From contig CACYXD010000014.1 of assembly GCA_902778255.1 (NCBI GenBank), forward strand, positions 148,464 through 212,463: a stretch of DNA of 64,000 nucleotides, read 5' to 3'. Position numbers and translations under genes: made by a program. The stretch is from an uncultured Prevotellaceae bacterium. Lineage in GTDB: Bacteria > Bacteroidota > Bacteroidia > Bacteroidales > Bacteroidaceae. Below are positions 1-8,035 of the stretch, piece by piece (within the stretch, counting starts at the first letter, position 1; each line of letters opens with the position of its first letter). Below the pieces are notes generated by a model that was not told where the DNA came from, made no database searches, and saw nothing but the letters and a program-made list of their open reading frames with translations.

Positions 1-606
1 GACTATGTGAGCATTACCAGCTACACCCACCATCCTTTCTATACAGGCTTTGCCGTAGAGGTGCAGGACAACTGGCGTTTCCCCCTGTCATACAATCTTC
101 CTATGAACGAGATGATGCAGGTCATTGACAATGCTATAAACAACGGGTATACCATTGCCTGGGGCGGTGACGTGAGCGAAGACGGATTTACCCGCCAGGG
201 ACTGGCTTATGCCATTGACACCAAGAAGACTGAGAGTCTGGCAGGCAGCGATATGGCCAAATGGCTGAAGATGACAGCTGCCAAGAAAAAGAACCTTATC
301 GACTCTCTGGGTTGCAACGTGCCTGAGATTACCCCCACGCAGGAGCTTCGTCAGCAGCGTTTTGACAACTGGGAACTCACTGACGACCACGGTATGCTCA
401 TCTATGGTATCGCCAAGGACCAGAACGGCAAGGAATACTATATGGTGAAGAACTCATGGGGTGAGACTGGCGAATACAAAGGCATCTGGTATATGACCAA
501 GACCTTTATCGCTGCCAACACCATGGACTTCCTCGTTAACAAGAATGCCATTCCCAAGGACATCCGCAAGAAACTGGAGAAAGCTGGCAACGCGATCTTC
601 AAATAA
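1..606 (+). CDS. pepC: C1B aminopeptidase (bleomycin hydrolase/PepC family), C-terminal part
   Basis: The gene runs in from before the window; the frame is open from base 1, so the GTG at 7 is not taken as a start. About 200 C-terminal residues remain. The family are papain-fold cysteine aminopeptidases that form self-compartmentalised hexamers. Two catalytic residues are visible: His in DDHGMLIYG and Asn in VKNSWG. The catalytic Cys would lie upstream, outside the window. The opening residues (DYVSITSYTHHPFY) match the conserved segment of bleomycin hydrolases. It ends at a strong hairpin terminator (612-648). Family assignment is secure; peptide specificity and export cannot be judged without the N-terminus. 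Confidence 0.85.
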   Translation, partial: DYVSITSYTHHPFYTGFAVEVQDNWRFPLSYNLPMNEMMQVIDNAINNGYTIAWGGDVSEDGFTRQGLAYAIDTKKTESLAGSDMAKWLKMTAAKKKNLIDSLGCNVPEITPTQELRQQRFDNWELTDDHGMLIYGIAKDQNGKEYYMVKNSWGETGEYKGIWYMTKTFIAANTMDFLVNKNAIPKDIRKKLEKAGNAIFK

Positions 607-611
607 GACAC

Positions 612-648
612 AAAAAAGAAGAGCGTCGATGGGCGCTCTTCTTTTTTT
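612..648. terminator. Intrinsic terminator between pepC and rpsP
   Basis: Arms at 616-625 and 634-643 are perfectly complementary (10 bp, 8-nt loop) and are followed by a T run to 648. An A run precedes the left arm, so the hairpin can also terminate rpsP transcripts arriving on the minus strand. Confidence 0.85.
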
Positions 649-677
649 GCGTTGCTTTTGAATAAAAGAACGAGGGA

Positions 678-1211
678 TTAAGCCTCTGCGGGAGTCTCTT
701 CAGCAGGAACTTCGGCAGCCTCGGCCTCAGCAGCCTGAGCCTCTGCCACAGCAGCAGCCTTCTTCTCAGCTACCTTCTTAGCAATTGCCTCGTTGACCTT
801 CTTCTCTTCAGCCAGAGCCTTTGCTTCAGCATCCTTCTTAGCCTTAGCTTCCTCGGCTGCTACCTTTTCAAGACCCTTCTGCTTGTCTGCCTTCCATGCA
901 TCGAACTTCTTCTGAGCAGTTGCCTCATCGAAAGCACCCTTCTTCACGCCACCACGGAGGTGCTTCATCAGCATCACGCCCTCGCGGCTCAGGATGTTAC
1001 GAACGGTATCGGTGGGCTGAGCGCCACACTCCAACCAGTACAATGCACGGTCGAAATTCAAGTCTACCGTGGCGGGATTGGTGTTAGGATTGTAAGAACC
1101 AATCTTCTCAGTGAAACGACCATCACGTGGTGCACGAGCGTCGGCGATTACGATGCTGTAGAAAGCATAGCTCTTACGGCCACCGCGCTGCAATCTGATT
1201 TTTGTTGCCAT
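678..1211 (-). CDS. rpsP: 30S ribosomal protein S16 with long C-terminal extension
   Basis: Structural protein of the 30S subunit. The first ~80 residues are the S16 fold ([32 protein letters not shown]-like start, then a conserved GAQPTDTV segment). The total of 177 residues is about twice that of S16 from most bacteria. The remainder, from about residue 95, is a charged Lys/Glu/Ala-rich helix-forming tail ending in a Pro/Ala/Glu stretch. Such tails are common in Bacteroidetes S16, so this is lineage-typical and not a fusion. It is transcribed alone from a TAnnTTTG box (1277-1284) and ends towards the bidirectional terminator at 612-648. Confidence 0.95.
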   Translation of the reverse strand: MATKIRLQRGGRKSYAFYSIVIADARAPRDGRFTEKIGSYNPNTNPATVDLNFDRALYWLECGAQPTDTVRNILSREGVMLMKHLRGGVKKGAFDEATAQKKFDAWKADKQKGLEKVAAEEAKAKKDAEAKALAEEKKVNEAIAKKVAEKKAAAVAEAQAAEAEAAEVPAEETPAEA

Positions 1212-1276
1212 GTTTTAAATGTTGTTTTTGTTGTTAAATGTTTGAATTTCATGCCTCCATCTCGTGAAAGCGGGTG

Positions 1277-1284
1277 CAAAGGTA
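1277..1284 (-). promoter_or_regulatory. -7 box for rpsP
   Basis: TACCTTTG on the minus strand, matching the Bacteroidetes TAnnTTTG consensus, 66 nt before the rpsP ATG. Confidence 0.75.
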
Positions 1285-1292
1285 CGAAAAAA

Positions 1293-1320
1293 AGTGAAAA
1301 GTGGAAAGTAAAAAGTAAAA
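1293..1320. repeat. 7-bp-period tandem repeat, four units
   Basis: Four consecutive units of consensus agtraaa, between the divergent promoters of rpsP and the glycosyltransferase gene. Confidence 0.7.
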
Positions 1321-1358
1321 AAATTGCTTCCGCACCTGCGTATTTAGTTTTTTTTATG

Positions 1359-1366
1359 TAATTTTG
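1359..1366 (+). promoter_or_regulatory. -7 box for the glycosyltransferase at 1373
   Basis: TAATTTTG ends only 6 nt before the ATG at 1373. With the usual spacing from box to transcription start, the mRNA would begin at or within a base or two of the start codon (leaderless). Confidence 0.7.
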
Positions 1367-1372
1367 TACCCT

Positions 1373-2254
1373 ATGAAACATGAATTGTCTATTCTGATTC
1401 CCATATACAATGATGACTGCCGTGAGATGGTCAAAGCTTTGTCGTGTCAGGCTGAGGTTATTGAGGAACTCAAATATGAGATCATCGTGGCCGATGACGG
1501 GTCTGACAATTCACAACTCACCATTCATCATTCAGAATTATCCATGCTCCCTCATGTGCGATATATTCGTAGGGAACAGAATGCAGGTCGTGCAGCCATC
1601 AGGAATTTCCTCTGTCGCGAGGCGCAATACGAATGGGTTTTGTTTCTGGATGGTGACATGACTATCGTCAACAATCAGTTTATCAGGCAGTATCTGGAGG
1701 CAGAAGTCAAAGACGTAGCCTACGGCGGTTACTGTGTTGGACCTGGCGAGAGAACATGTCTGCGTTATCTCTATGAAAAAGAATGCGAGCCCATGCATCA
1801 GGCTAAAGAACGCAGAAAGCGACCTTTTCAACATTTCCACACCAGCAACTTCCTGGTTCGTCGCGACATCATGCAGACTTACCCATTAGACGAGCGTTTC
1901 CGCCATTATGGCTACGAGGACGTATTATGGGGCAAGCAACTACGCAAGGCCGGCATTGAGATTACCCATTTGGATAACCCCACAGGCTTTTACGACTTTG
2001 AGGATAACGCGCACTTCGTTAGCAAGACCGAGGAAGGGCTACGCACGTTATTTACCTTCTGCAAGGAGTTGCGTGGTTACTCGCAACTGCTGACCTTCAC
2101 AGATGGTATTCACATAGAAGCAGTGCGAGGAATTATTAAGCTATGGCACAGGCTTTTCGGAAGTCTGGAACGCAAAAACCTGTGCGGGAGAAGTCCCTCA
2201 CTCCGCATCTTCAAACTCTATAAATTAGGATATTATCTTTCACTAAAAAACTAA
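1373..2254 (+). CDS. Family 2 glycosyltransferase
   Basis: A GT-A fold enzyme expected to move a sugar from a nucleotide donor to a cell-surface or glycolipid acceptor. Visible motifs are the N-terminal strand LSILIPIYND, the donor-binding VADDGSD, and FLDGDM carrying the metal-binding acidic residues. An HYGYEDVLWG segment near residue 180 supplies the usual ED pair. The ATG at 1373 is preferred to an in-frame TTG at 1364, which lies inside the promoter box. Residues 45-56 (NSQLTIHHSELS) are encoded by a 7-bp tandem repeat and interrupt the stretch between the DDGS motif and the next strand. There is no membrane segment. rhaM follows after 4 bp. Substrate unknown. Confidence 0.85.
   Translation: MKHELSILIPIYNDDCREMVKALSCQAEVIEELKYEIIVADDGSDNSQLTIHHSELSMLPHVRYIRREQNAGRAAIRNFLCREAQYEWVLFLDGDMTIVNNQFIRQYLEAEVKDVAYGGYCVGPGERTCLRYLYEKECEPMHQAKERRKRPFQHFHTSNFLVRRDIMQTYPLDERFRHYGYEDVLWGKQLRKAGIEITHLDNPTGFYDFEDNAHFVSKTEEGLRTLFTFCKELRGYSQLLTFTDGIHIEAVRGIIKLWHRLFGSLERKNLCGRSPSLRIFKLYKLGYYLSLKN
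1506..1540. repeat. 7-bp-period repeat inside a glycosyltransferase gene
   Basis: Five units of approximate consensus ayyattc, in frame, encoding an extra loop directly after the DDGS motif. Confidence 0.75.
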
Positions 2255-2258
2255 GACA

Positions 2259-2579
2259 ATGATCAAAAGATTTGCTTTTAAAATGTTCCTGAAGCCAGGC
2301 TTCGAGGAAGAGTACGAGAAACGTCACGCCGCCATCTGGCCCGAGTTGAAACAGATGATTAAGGAACAGGGCGTGCAAAACTACAGCATCTACTGGGACA
2401 AGGACACCAACATCCTCTTTGCCTATCAGGAGTGTACAAAAGAGGGCAACTCGCAGGATACCGAGCATGTAGACCCCATCACACAGCGCTGGTGGGACAT
2501 GATGGCCGACATCATGGAGGTGAATCCCGACAATTCGCCAGTCACCATCCCCCTACCCGAGCTATTCCATCTCGACTAA
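2259..2579 (+). CDS. rhaM: L-rhamnose mutarotase
   Basis: Interconverts the alpha and beta anomers of L-rhamnose, feeding rhamnose isomerase in rhamnose catabolism; cytoplasmic. The length of 106 residues fits the family exactly. Visible family features: MIKRFAFKMFLKPG start, YEKRHAAIWPEL with the active-site His, the NYSIYWD strand and the paired Trp in RWWDMMADIM. It starts 4 bp after the glycosyltransferase gene and its 3' end overlaps the convergent nagK-like gene by 18 bp. No other rhamnose genes are nearby, so the context does not show the pathway. Confidence 0.92.
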   Translation: MIKRFAFKMFLKPGFEEEYEKRHAAIWPELKQMIKEQGVQNYSIYWDKDTNILFAYQECTKEGNSQDTEHVDPITQRWWDMMADIMEVNPDNSPVTIPLPELFHLD

Positions 2580-3434
2580 CGCATCCAGAGGGCTACGCAC
2601 AATCTTTCCCAGTGTGTAGCCTTCTTCTTTTACGGCCTTCGCAAGTTGGTCACTATAGTAGAAGGCTATGCTGCCCACAGCATTCACTGGCAGGTCACAA
2701 CGGGTGTAAGGCACAATGTTGCGCCGGATAAAATCGCAGAAGTTGTCAATCACCAACTGTTCAACAGCAGGTTCACAGATATAGTCATGGATAAACGTCG
2801 AGAGCGAAGCAAGCCAGCGATTGGCCATCGGCTGACGATAGACCCGTTCTATCACCTGTGACATGTCCATACCCATGTTAGCTTCGAAAGCCTCACGGAC
2901 AGGCTGAGGCAGTCGACTCTTATAGAGTGCATTCAGGAAACGGATGCCCAATACCGCACCGCTACCCTCGTCACCCAAGATATAGCCCAAAGGAGGTGTG
3001 TTCATCACAATGCGCCGTCCATCATACAAACAAGAGTTGGCACCTGTCCCCAAAATACATGCAATCCCCTCATGGTGACCACAGAGTGCAACACATGCGC
3101 CCAGGAGGTCGCTATGCGCCTCTATCACCGTTGCCTGTGGGAACACCTCCCTCAGCAGGCGCCGCATCTTCCCCTCGAGTTCCGGCCTTACGCCACTGCC
3201 ATAGAAAAGGATTGAAGGAAGAGGTGAGAGGGAAGAGGGAAGAGGATTGAGGGAAGAGGAAAGAGGGAAGAGGGAAGAGGGAAGATTGGGAAGCAACTCA
3301 TCTTTCAGAATGGCACGGATTGTATCATCGTCTTGATGGAAGGGGTTAATTCCCTGTGTATGGAAACGCTCACCCATGAAAGCCCAGTCCGTTTTGGTGC
3401 TCCCGCTATCAGCGATCAATATATTCTGTTTCAT
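2562..3434 (-). CDS. nagK: BadF/BadG-type sugar kinase, N-acetylglucosamine kinase-like
   Basis: ASKHA-fold ATPase predicted to phosphorylate N-acetylglucosamine or a related amino sugar, probably in cell-wall recycling. ATP-binding motifs are present: ADSGSTKTDW at the N-terminus, ILGTGANSCLYDG near residue 133, and GDEGSGAVLG near residue 157. Residues ~48-75 are a Ser/Pro/Leu-rich insertion encoded entirely by twelve 7-bp units (3208-3291). It sits between a helix (LKDELLPNL) and the conserved strand ILFYGSGV, a place where homologues need only a short loop. The insert is a multiple of 21 bp, so the frame is kept. Gain or loss of single units would shift the frame. The substrate is inferred from family only. 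Confidence 0.8.
   Translation of the reverse strand: MKQNILIADSGSTKTDWAFMGERFHTQGINPFHQDDDTIRAILKDELLPNLPSSLFPLSSSLNPLPSSLSPLPSILFYGSGVRPELEGKMRRLLREVFPQATVIEAHSDLLGACVALCGHHEGIACILGTGANSCLYDGRRIVMNTPPLGYILGDEGSGAVLGIRFLNALYKSRLPQPVREAFEANMGMDMSQVIERVYRQPMANRWLASLSTFIHDYICEPAVEQLVIDNFCDFIRRNIVPYTRCDLPVNAVGSIAFYYSDQLAKAVKEEGYTLGKIVRSPLDALVEME
3208..3291. repeat. 7-bp tandem repeat, twelve units, inside nagK
   Basis: Twelve consecutive 7-bp units in perfect phase; five internal units are identical (agggaag), others differ by one to three bases. It is the longest such run in the window. It encodes a 28-residue Pro/Ser/Leu loop. Confidence 0.9.
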
Positions 3435-3502
3435 TTTGCTATGAATGACTCCTAAGAGTATAAATATTCTTATTTGGTTACAAAAACACTACTATTTTGT
3501 TG

Positions 3503-3510
3503 CAAAAGTA
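3503..3510 (-). promoter_or_regulatory. -7 box for nagK
   Basis: TACTTTTG on the minus strand, about 69 nt before the nagK ATG, back to back with the hisG promoter. Confidence 0.6.
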
Positions 3511-3519
3511 ATCATTTTA

Positions 3520-3550
3520 TTGCAAATTAAAGAAAAAAACAGTAATTTTG
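3520..3550 (+). promoter_or_regulatory. Promoter of the his operon
   Basis: -33 TTG at 3520-3522 and -7 TAATTTTG at 3543-3550 with a 20-bp spacer. This leaves a leader of about 45 nt before hisG. No leader peptide with a His run and no T-box is visible, so control by attenuation is not supported. Confidence 0.65.
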
Positions 3551-3599
3551 CAACCGATTCTTACAAAAGAAAAAGGTAAAAAGGTAAAAACAGAAGAAT

Positions 3600-4451
3600 A
3601 TGTTACGAATAGCAGTACAATCAAAAGGCCGCCTCTTCGAGGATACGATGCAGTTGCTTAGTGAGGCCGACATCAAAGTGAGTGCCAGCAAACGCACACT
3701 ATTAGTAGAGGCCAAGAACTTTCCATTGGAGGTACTCTATCTGCGCGATGATGATATACCCCAAAGTGTAGCCACAGGTGTAGCCGATATTGGTGTGGTG
3801 GGCGAGAACGAATTTGTAGAGAAGGGTGCCGAGGCCGACATTATCTCACGTCTGGGTTTCAGCAAATGCCGTTTGTCATTAGCTATTCCTAAGGAGATCA
3901 ATTATCAGGGATTAGAGTGGTTTAACGGTAAGACTATTGCCACCTCCTATCCTGTCATTCTGAAGAAATTCCTCACAGACAACCATATCAATGCTGAGAT
4001 TCACGTTATCACAGGCAGTGTAGAGATCAGTCCGGGTATAGGATTGGCAGATGCCATCTTCGATATAGTGAGCAGCGGTTCTACATTGGTCAGCAACAAC
4101 CTCCGCGAAGTAGAGATCGTGATGCAGAGTGAGGCATTGCTGATTGGTCATCCTGGCATGAGTCAGGAGAAACGCGAGCTATTGGATCAGATGCTGTTCC
4201 GCTTTGAGGCCGTGCGTGAGGCCGAGGACAAGAAATACGTACGGATGAATGCGCCAAAGGCTCGTCTGCAGGATATTATCAACGTGCTGCCAGGACTGAA
4301 GAGCCCCACCATCATCCCATTGGCCGATGAGGAATGGTGCTCAGTGCACACCGTGCTTGACGAGAAACGTTTCTGGGAGATTATCGGTCAGTTGAAAGCT
4401 ATGGGTGCACAAGGCATCCTGGTGACACCGATTGAGAAAATGATCCTCTAA
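3600..4451 (+). CDS. hisG: ATP phosphoribosyltransferase, long form
   Basis: First step of histidine synthesis: ATP + PRPP to phosphoribosyl-ATP. The length of 283 residues is that of the long, HisZ-independent form. Its C-terminal ACT-like regulatory domain (about residues 210-283) would bind histidine for feedback inhibition. Recognisable features are LRIAVQSKGRLFEDTMQLL at the start, DIGVVGENEFVE, and the PRPP-binding segment around GIGLADAIFDIVSSGSTL. It is first in hisG-hisD-hisC; 37 bp, mostly a 7-bp repeat, separate it from hisD. Confidence 0.95.
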   Translation: MLRIAVQSKGRLFEDTMQLLSEADIKVSASKRTLLVEAKNFPLEVLYLRDDDIPQSVATGVADIGVVGENEFVEKGAEADIISRLGFSKCRLSLAIPKEINYQGLEWFNGKTIATSYPVILKKFLTDNHINAEIHVITGSVEISPGIGLADAIFDIVSSGSTLVSNNLREVEIVMQSEALLIGHPGMSQEKRELLDQMLFRFEAVREAEDKKYVRMNAPKARLQDIINVLPGLKSPTIIPLADEEWCSVHTVLDEKRFWEIIGQLKAMGAQGILVTPIEKMIL

Positions 4452-4485
4452 ACAATGCATCATTCATCATGCATAATGCCTCATT
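4451..4485. repeat. 7-bp-period repeat between hisG and hisD
   Basis: Five units (consensus catmatg/catcatt) fill the gap from the hisG stop codon to 3 bp before the hisD ATG. Confidence 0.75.
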
Positions 4486-4488
4486 GAG

Positions 4489-5778
4489 ATGAAGATTATC
4501 AAATATCCCAAACAGGAAGAGTGGGCAGAGATCTGCCAGCGTCCGCACCTGGACATCACACAGTTGCAGACCACGGTCAATACCGTGCTGAGCGATGTGC
4601 GCACCAGGGGCGACGAGGCCGTAAAGGAATACGAGGAACGGTTCGACCATGCCGTGCTCTCCTCGCTGACTGTCACCGAAGCAGAAATCGACGAGGCCGA
4701 GAGCCTGGTTAGTGAAGAACTGAAAGCCGCTATCGTCCTGGCCCATGAGAATATCCACCAGTTCCATACTGCCCAGAAATTCAAGGGACAGAAGGTTCAG
4801 ACATGCGAAGGCGTGGTGTGCTGGCAAAAGAGCGTAGCTATTGAGAAAGTAGGACTGTATATCCCTGGCGGCACCGCCCCACTCTTCTCTACGGTGCTGA
4901 TGCTCGCCACGCCTGCTAAGATTGCCGGATGCAAAGAGATCATACTCTGCACGCCTCCCAATCGCGAAGGCAAGGTCAATCCCGCCATCCTCGTGGCTGC
5001 CCGCGTAGCTGGTGTCAGCAAGATTTTCAAGGCCGGTGGTGTTCAAGCTATCGGTGCAATGGCATACGGCACAGAGTCAGTGCCCAAGGTCTTCAAGATC
5101 TTCGGTCCTGGCAACCAATATGTGATGGCAGCCAAGCAACAGGTATCATTAGGCGAGGTGGCTATTGACATGCCTGCCGGTCCCAGTGAGGTATGTGTGC
5201 TTGCCGATGAGACCGCCAACGCCACCTTCGTTGCCGCCGACCTGCTGTCACAGGCTGAGCATGGTATTGACTCACAGGTACTGCTCATCAGTACCTCGGA
5301 AGAGATGATTCAGAAGGTGGAAGACGAAGTGAAACGACAACTCGACCTCCTGCCCCGTAAGGAGATTGCCCAGAAGGCATTGGAGAACAGCCGCTGTGTG
5401 CTCGTCAGTTCTGCCGACGAGATGATGGCCCTATCAAATGCCTATGCCCCCGAGCACCTGATTATCCAGACAGCCAACTACGAAGAAATGGCTCAACAGG
5501 TCATCAATGCCGGTAGCGTGTTCCTTGGGCAATATGCCTGTGAGAGTGCTGGTGACTATGCCAGCGGCACCAATCACACTTTGCCTACCCACGGCTATGC
5601 CACCGCCTATAGTGGTGTCAATCTGGACAGCTATTGCCGTAAGATCACCTTCCAACACCTCACAGAAGAGGGTGTAAGGCAGATTGGGCCTGCTGTGGAA
5701 CTGATGGCAGAGGCAGAGCAGCTTGATGCGCACAAAAATGCGATGACAGTACGCTTGAGGGAAATTGAGAATAGATAA
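4489..5778 (+). CDS. hisD: Histidinol dehydrogenase
   Basis: Catalyses the last two steps of histidine synthesis (histidinol to histidine) using NAD and Zn. The length of 429 residues is typical. Visible features: LYIPGGTAPLFSTVLM, the FGPGNQYVMAAKQ segment, DMPAGPSEVCVLAD, SQAEHGIDSQ with Zn-ligand Gln/His, YAPEHLII, and the C-terminal GTNHTLPTHGYAT. The last codons (IENR, stop) are made by a 7-bp repeat that continues into the hisC start. Middle gene of hisG-hisD-hisC. Confidence 0.96.
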   Translation: MKIIKYPKQEEWAEICQRPHLDITQLQTTVNTVLSDVRTRGDEAVKEYEERFDHAVLSSLTVTEAEIDEAESLVSEELKAAIVLAHENIHQFHTAQKFKGQKVQTCEGVVCWQKSVAIEKVGLYIPGGTAPLFSTVLMLATPAKIAGCKEIILCTPPNREGKVNPAILVAARVAGVSKIFKAGGVQAIGAMAYGTESVPKVFKIFGPGNQYVMAAKQQVSLGEVAIDMPAGPSEVCVLADETANATFVAADLLSQAEHGIDSQVLLISTSEEMIQKVEDEVKRQLDLLPRKEIAQKALENSRCVLVSSADEMMALSNAYAPEHLIIQTANYEEMAQQVINAGSVFLGQYACESAGDYASGTNHTLPTHGYATAYSGVNLDSYCRKITFQHLTEEGVRQIGPAVELMAEAEQLDAHKNAMTVRLREIENR

Positions 5779-5791
5779 TTGAGAATTATGA
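5764..5791. repeat. 7-bp-period repeat spanning hisD stop and hisC start
   Basis: Four units (attgaga twice, plus atagata and attatga). The run contains the hisD stop codon (5776-5778) and the hisC ATG (5788). Confidence 0.7.
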
Positions 5792-6825
5792 TAAGTCTTG
5801 AAAAACTGACACGTAAGAATATCTGGAATCTTGCACCGTATAGTTGTGCCAGAAACGAGTTTTCAGGCACTACAGCGACCGTGTTTCTTGATGCCAACGA
5901 GAATCCCTTCGGTGCACCATACAACCGTTATCCAGACCCTTTACAGCAGGAACTGAAGAAAAAGATTCATGAGGTAAAAGGCATTCCCGCGTCATATACT
6001 TTTTTGGGCAATGGCAGCGATGAGGCCATTGATCTGATGTATCGCTGTTTCTGTGAGCCGAAGGCAGACAACGTGGTGGCTATTGAGCCCACCTACGGTA
6101 TGTATAAGGTCTGTGCAGACATCAATGATGTAGAGTATCGTCCCGTCAATCTGGACGAAAACTACCAGATTGATGGCAACAAACTACTCGCTGCCTGCGA
6201 TGCCCACACCAAGGTGATATGGATCTGTAGTCCCAACAATCCTACAGGTAATAGTATCAGTAGAGAAGAGATTGTGAAGGTGCTAAACGGATTTGACGGA
6301 TTGGTTGTGGTCGATGAGGCCTACAGCGACTTCTCACACGAGCGTCCGCTGCGCTTTGAACTACCCCGCTACAAGAATCTGGTAGTGCTCAACACCCTGA
6401 GCAAGGCATGGGCATCGGCAGCTATCCGTCTAGGCATGGCATTTGCCGATCCTGAGATTATCGGGATTATGAACAAGGTAAAGTACCCGTATAATATCAA
6501 CCTGTTGACTCAGGAGCAAGCCTTGAAGGTGCTGAACAACTCTGACGAGATTGACAGTTGGGTGAAAATGATTTTGCAGGAGCGCACCCGCCTCATCGAG
6601 GCTTTCGGTCAATTGGCCATCTGCGAGAAGGTGTATCCTACGGATGCGAACTTTTTCCTTGCCAAAGTGACTGATGCCCAGCGCATCTACGACTATCTGG
6701 TAGCCCAAGGTATCATCGTGCGCAACCGCACGCGCGTACAATTATGTTATAATTGCCTGCGCATCACCATCGGTACCCGAAGTGAAAACAGCGAACTGAT
6801 TGGTGCACTCAGACAGTATAAATAA
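5788..6825 (+). CDS. hisC: Histidinol-phosphate aminotransferase
   Basis: PLP-dependent class II aminotransferase that makes histidinol phosphate from imidazole acetol phosphate and glutamate. The length of 345 residues fits. Visible features: LDANENPFG at residues ~31-39, [31 protein letters not shown] and the PLP-lysine motif [14 protein letters not shown]. The ATG at 5788 is chosen because upstream in-frame codons belong to the repeat at the hisD junction. In Bacteroides the next gene is usually hisB; here a terminator follows at once and the convergent decarboxylase subunit begins, so hisB must be elsewhere. Confidence 0.95.
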   Translation: MISLEKLTRKNIWNLAPYSCARNEFSGTTATVFLDANENPFGAPYNRYPDPLQQELKKKIHEVKGIPASYTFLGNGSDEAIDLMYRCFCEPKADNVVAIEPTYGMYKVCADINDVEYRPVNLDENYQIDGNKLLAACDAHTKVIWICSPNNPTGNSISREEIVKVLNGFDGLVVVDEAYSDFSHERPLRFELPRYKNLVVLNTLSKAWASAAIRLGMAFADPEIIGIMNKVKYPYNINLLTQEQALKVLNNSDEIDSWVKMILQERTRLIEAFGQLAICEKVYPTDANFFLAKVTDAQRIYDYLVAQGIIVRNRTRVQLCYNCLRITIGTRSENSELIGALRQYK

Positions 6826-6868
6826 AAAGAAGGCCGCTTACATTTCGTAAACGGCCTTCTTTTTTTTA
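6826..6868. terminator. Bidirectional terminator, hisC / oadB
   Basis: A G+C-rich stem (arms ending at 6836 and beginning at 6852, core ggccg/cggcc) is flanked by an A run on the left and a T run on the right. It can therefore end transcripts from both convergent units. The oadB stop codon lies in the T run. Confidence 0.85.
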
Positions 6869-8017
6869 TGAGAGGAATCCTAATAATGCACCCGCAGCGA
6901 CAGCCGATCCGATAACGCCTGCCACATTGGGACCCATGGCGTGCATCAAGAGGAAATTATGCCGGTCGTACTCTAATCCGAGGTTATTACTGATACGGGC
7001 TGCCATCGGAACCGCACTCACACCAGCATTACCAATCAGCGGATTCAGCTTCTTGTCCTTAGGCAGGAAGATGTTCATGAACTTTACGAAGCACACGCCG
7101 CTGGCAGTAGCGATAGCAAAGGCGAAGGCACCGATGGCGAAAATAAACACAGTATTGAGTGTAAGGAACTCGCTGGCCTGCGTAGAGCAACCTACGGTAA
7201 GTCCCAACAGTACCACCACGATATCATTCAGGGCATTGCCTGCCGTCTTGGCCAAACGGGTTGTCTTACCGCTTTCCTTCAACAGGTTGCCAAAGAACAG
7301 CATACCCAACAGAGGTAGCGCCGAGGGCACGATGAAGGTGGTGATGAGCAGACCGATGATGGGGAACAGGATGCGCTCTGTCTGGCTGACCTGACGTGAG
7401 GGCTTCATCTTGATGACGCGCTCTTTCTTCGTGGTGAGCAGTCGCATCAGAGGGGGCTGAATCAGGGGCACCAGCGCCATATAAGAATAGGCACACACGG
7501 CAATGGCTCCCATGAGGTTGGGTGACAGCTTAGACGAGAGGAAAATGGCTGTAGGACCATCGGCACCCCCAATGATGGCGATACCTGCAGCCTGATTAGG
7601 TTCGAAGCCCAGGGCCAATGCCAGCATATAGGCACCGAAGATACCAAACTGGGCTGCGGCACCTATCAGCATTAATTTGGGGTTAGCCAACAAGGCCGAG
7701 AAGTCGGTCATAGCGCCGATACCCAGGAAGATTAATGGCGGATACCAGCCCTGACGAACACCCTGATAGAAGATGTTCAATACGGAGTTGTCTTCATAAA
7801 GTCCGATTTCCAAACCGGCATCAGCACGGAAAGGGATGTTTCCCAAGATAATACCCAAACCAATAGGCACCAACAGCAGGGGCTCGAAATCTTTCTTGAT
7901 AGCAAGATAGATAAAGATAGCTCCCACTACTATCATAAGCAAGTTGCCCACCGAGGCATTGGCAAAGCCCGTATAGGTGAGAAACTCGTTGAAATTGTCG
8001 ATGATAAACTGGAACAT
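6866..8017 (-). CDS. oadB: Sodium-pumping decarboxylase beta subunit (OadB/MmdB family)
   Basis: Integral membrane subunit that couples decarboxylation of carboxybiotin to Na+ export. It has about 383 residues and roughly ten hydrophobic segments. Family signatures are visible: GGADGPTAIFLSSKL, which carries the Asp used in Na+ and proton coupling, then NAGVSAVPMAARISN and HAMGPNVAGVIGSAVAAG at the C-terminus. The start is the ATG at 8017; an in-frame TTG upstream lies in a repeat. Last of the three decarboxylase genes. Whether the complex acts on methylmalonyl-CoA, oxaloacetate or glutaconyl-CoA cannot be told without the carboxyltransferase, which is not here. In Bacteroidales methylmalonyl-CoA (propionate pathway) is the usual substrate. 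Confidence 0.93.
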   Translation of the reverse strand: MFQFIIDNFNEFLTYTGFANASVGNLLMIVVGAIFIYLAIKKDFEPLLLVPIGLGIILGNIPFRADAGLEIGLYEDNSVLNIFYQGVRQGWYPPLIFLGIGAMTDFSALLANPKLMLIGAAAQFGIFGAYMLALALGFEPNQAAGIAIIGGADGPTAIFLSSKLSPNLMGAIAVCAYSYMALVPLIQPPLMRLLTTKKERVIKMKPSRQVSQTERILFPIIGLLITTFIVPSALPLLGMLFFGNLLKESGKTTRLAKTAGNALNDIVVVLLGLTVGCSTQASEFLTLNTVFIFAIGAFAFAIATASGVCFVKFMNIFLPKDKKLNPLIGNAGVSAVPMAARISNNLGLEYDRHNFLLMHAMGPNVAGVIGSAVAAGALLGFLS

Positions 8018-8035
8018 AATTATCAATTATCCATT
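8015..8035. repeat. 7-bp-period repeat between biotin carrier gene and oadB
   Basis: Three units (consensus ayaaatt/atcaatt) that include the oadB ATG and the end of the upstream stop codon. Confidence 0.5.

Noticed and set aside
2562-2579. Frameshift at the rhaM/nagK junction
   Set aside because: The 18-bp convergent overlap leaves both proteins at normal length with normal ends.
3570-3590. A further 7-bp repeat before hisG
   Set aside because: The period here is 8 bp (aaaaaggt twice), only two units; left out of the 7-bp set.
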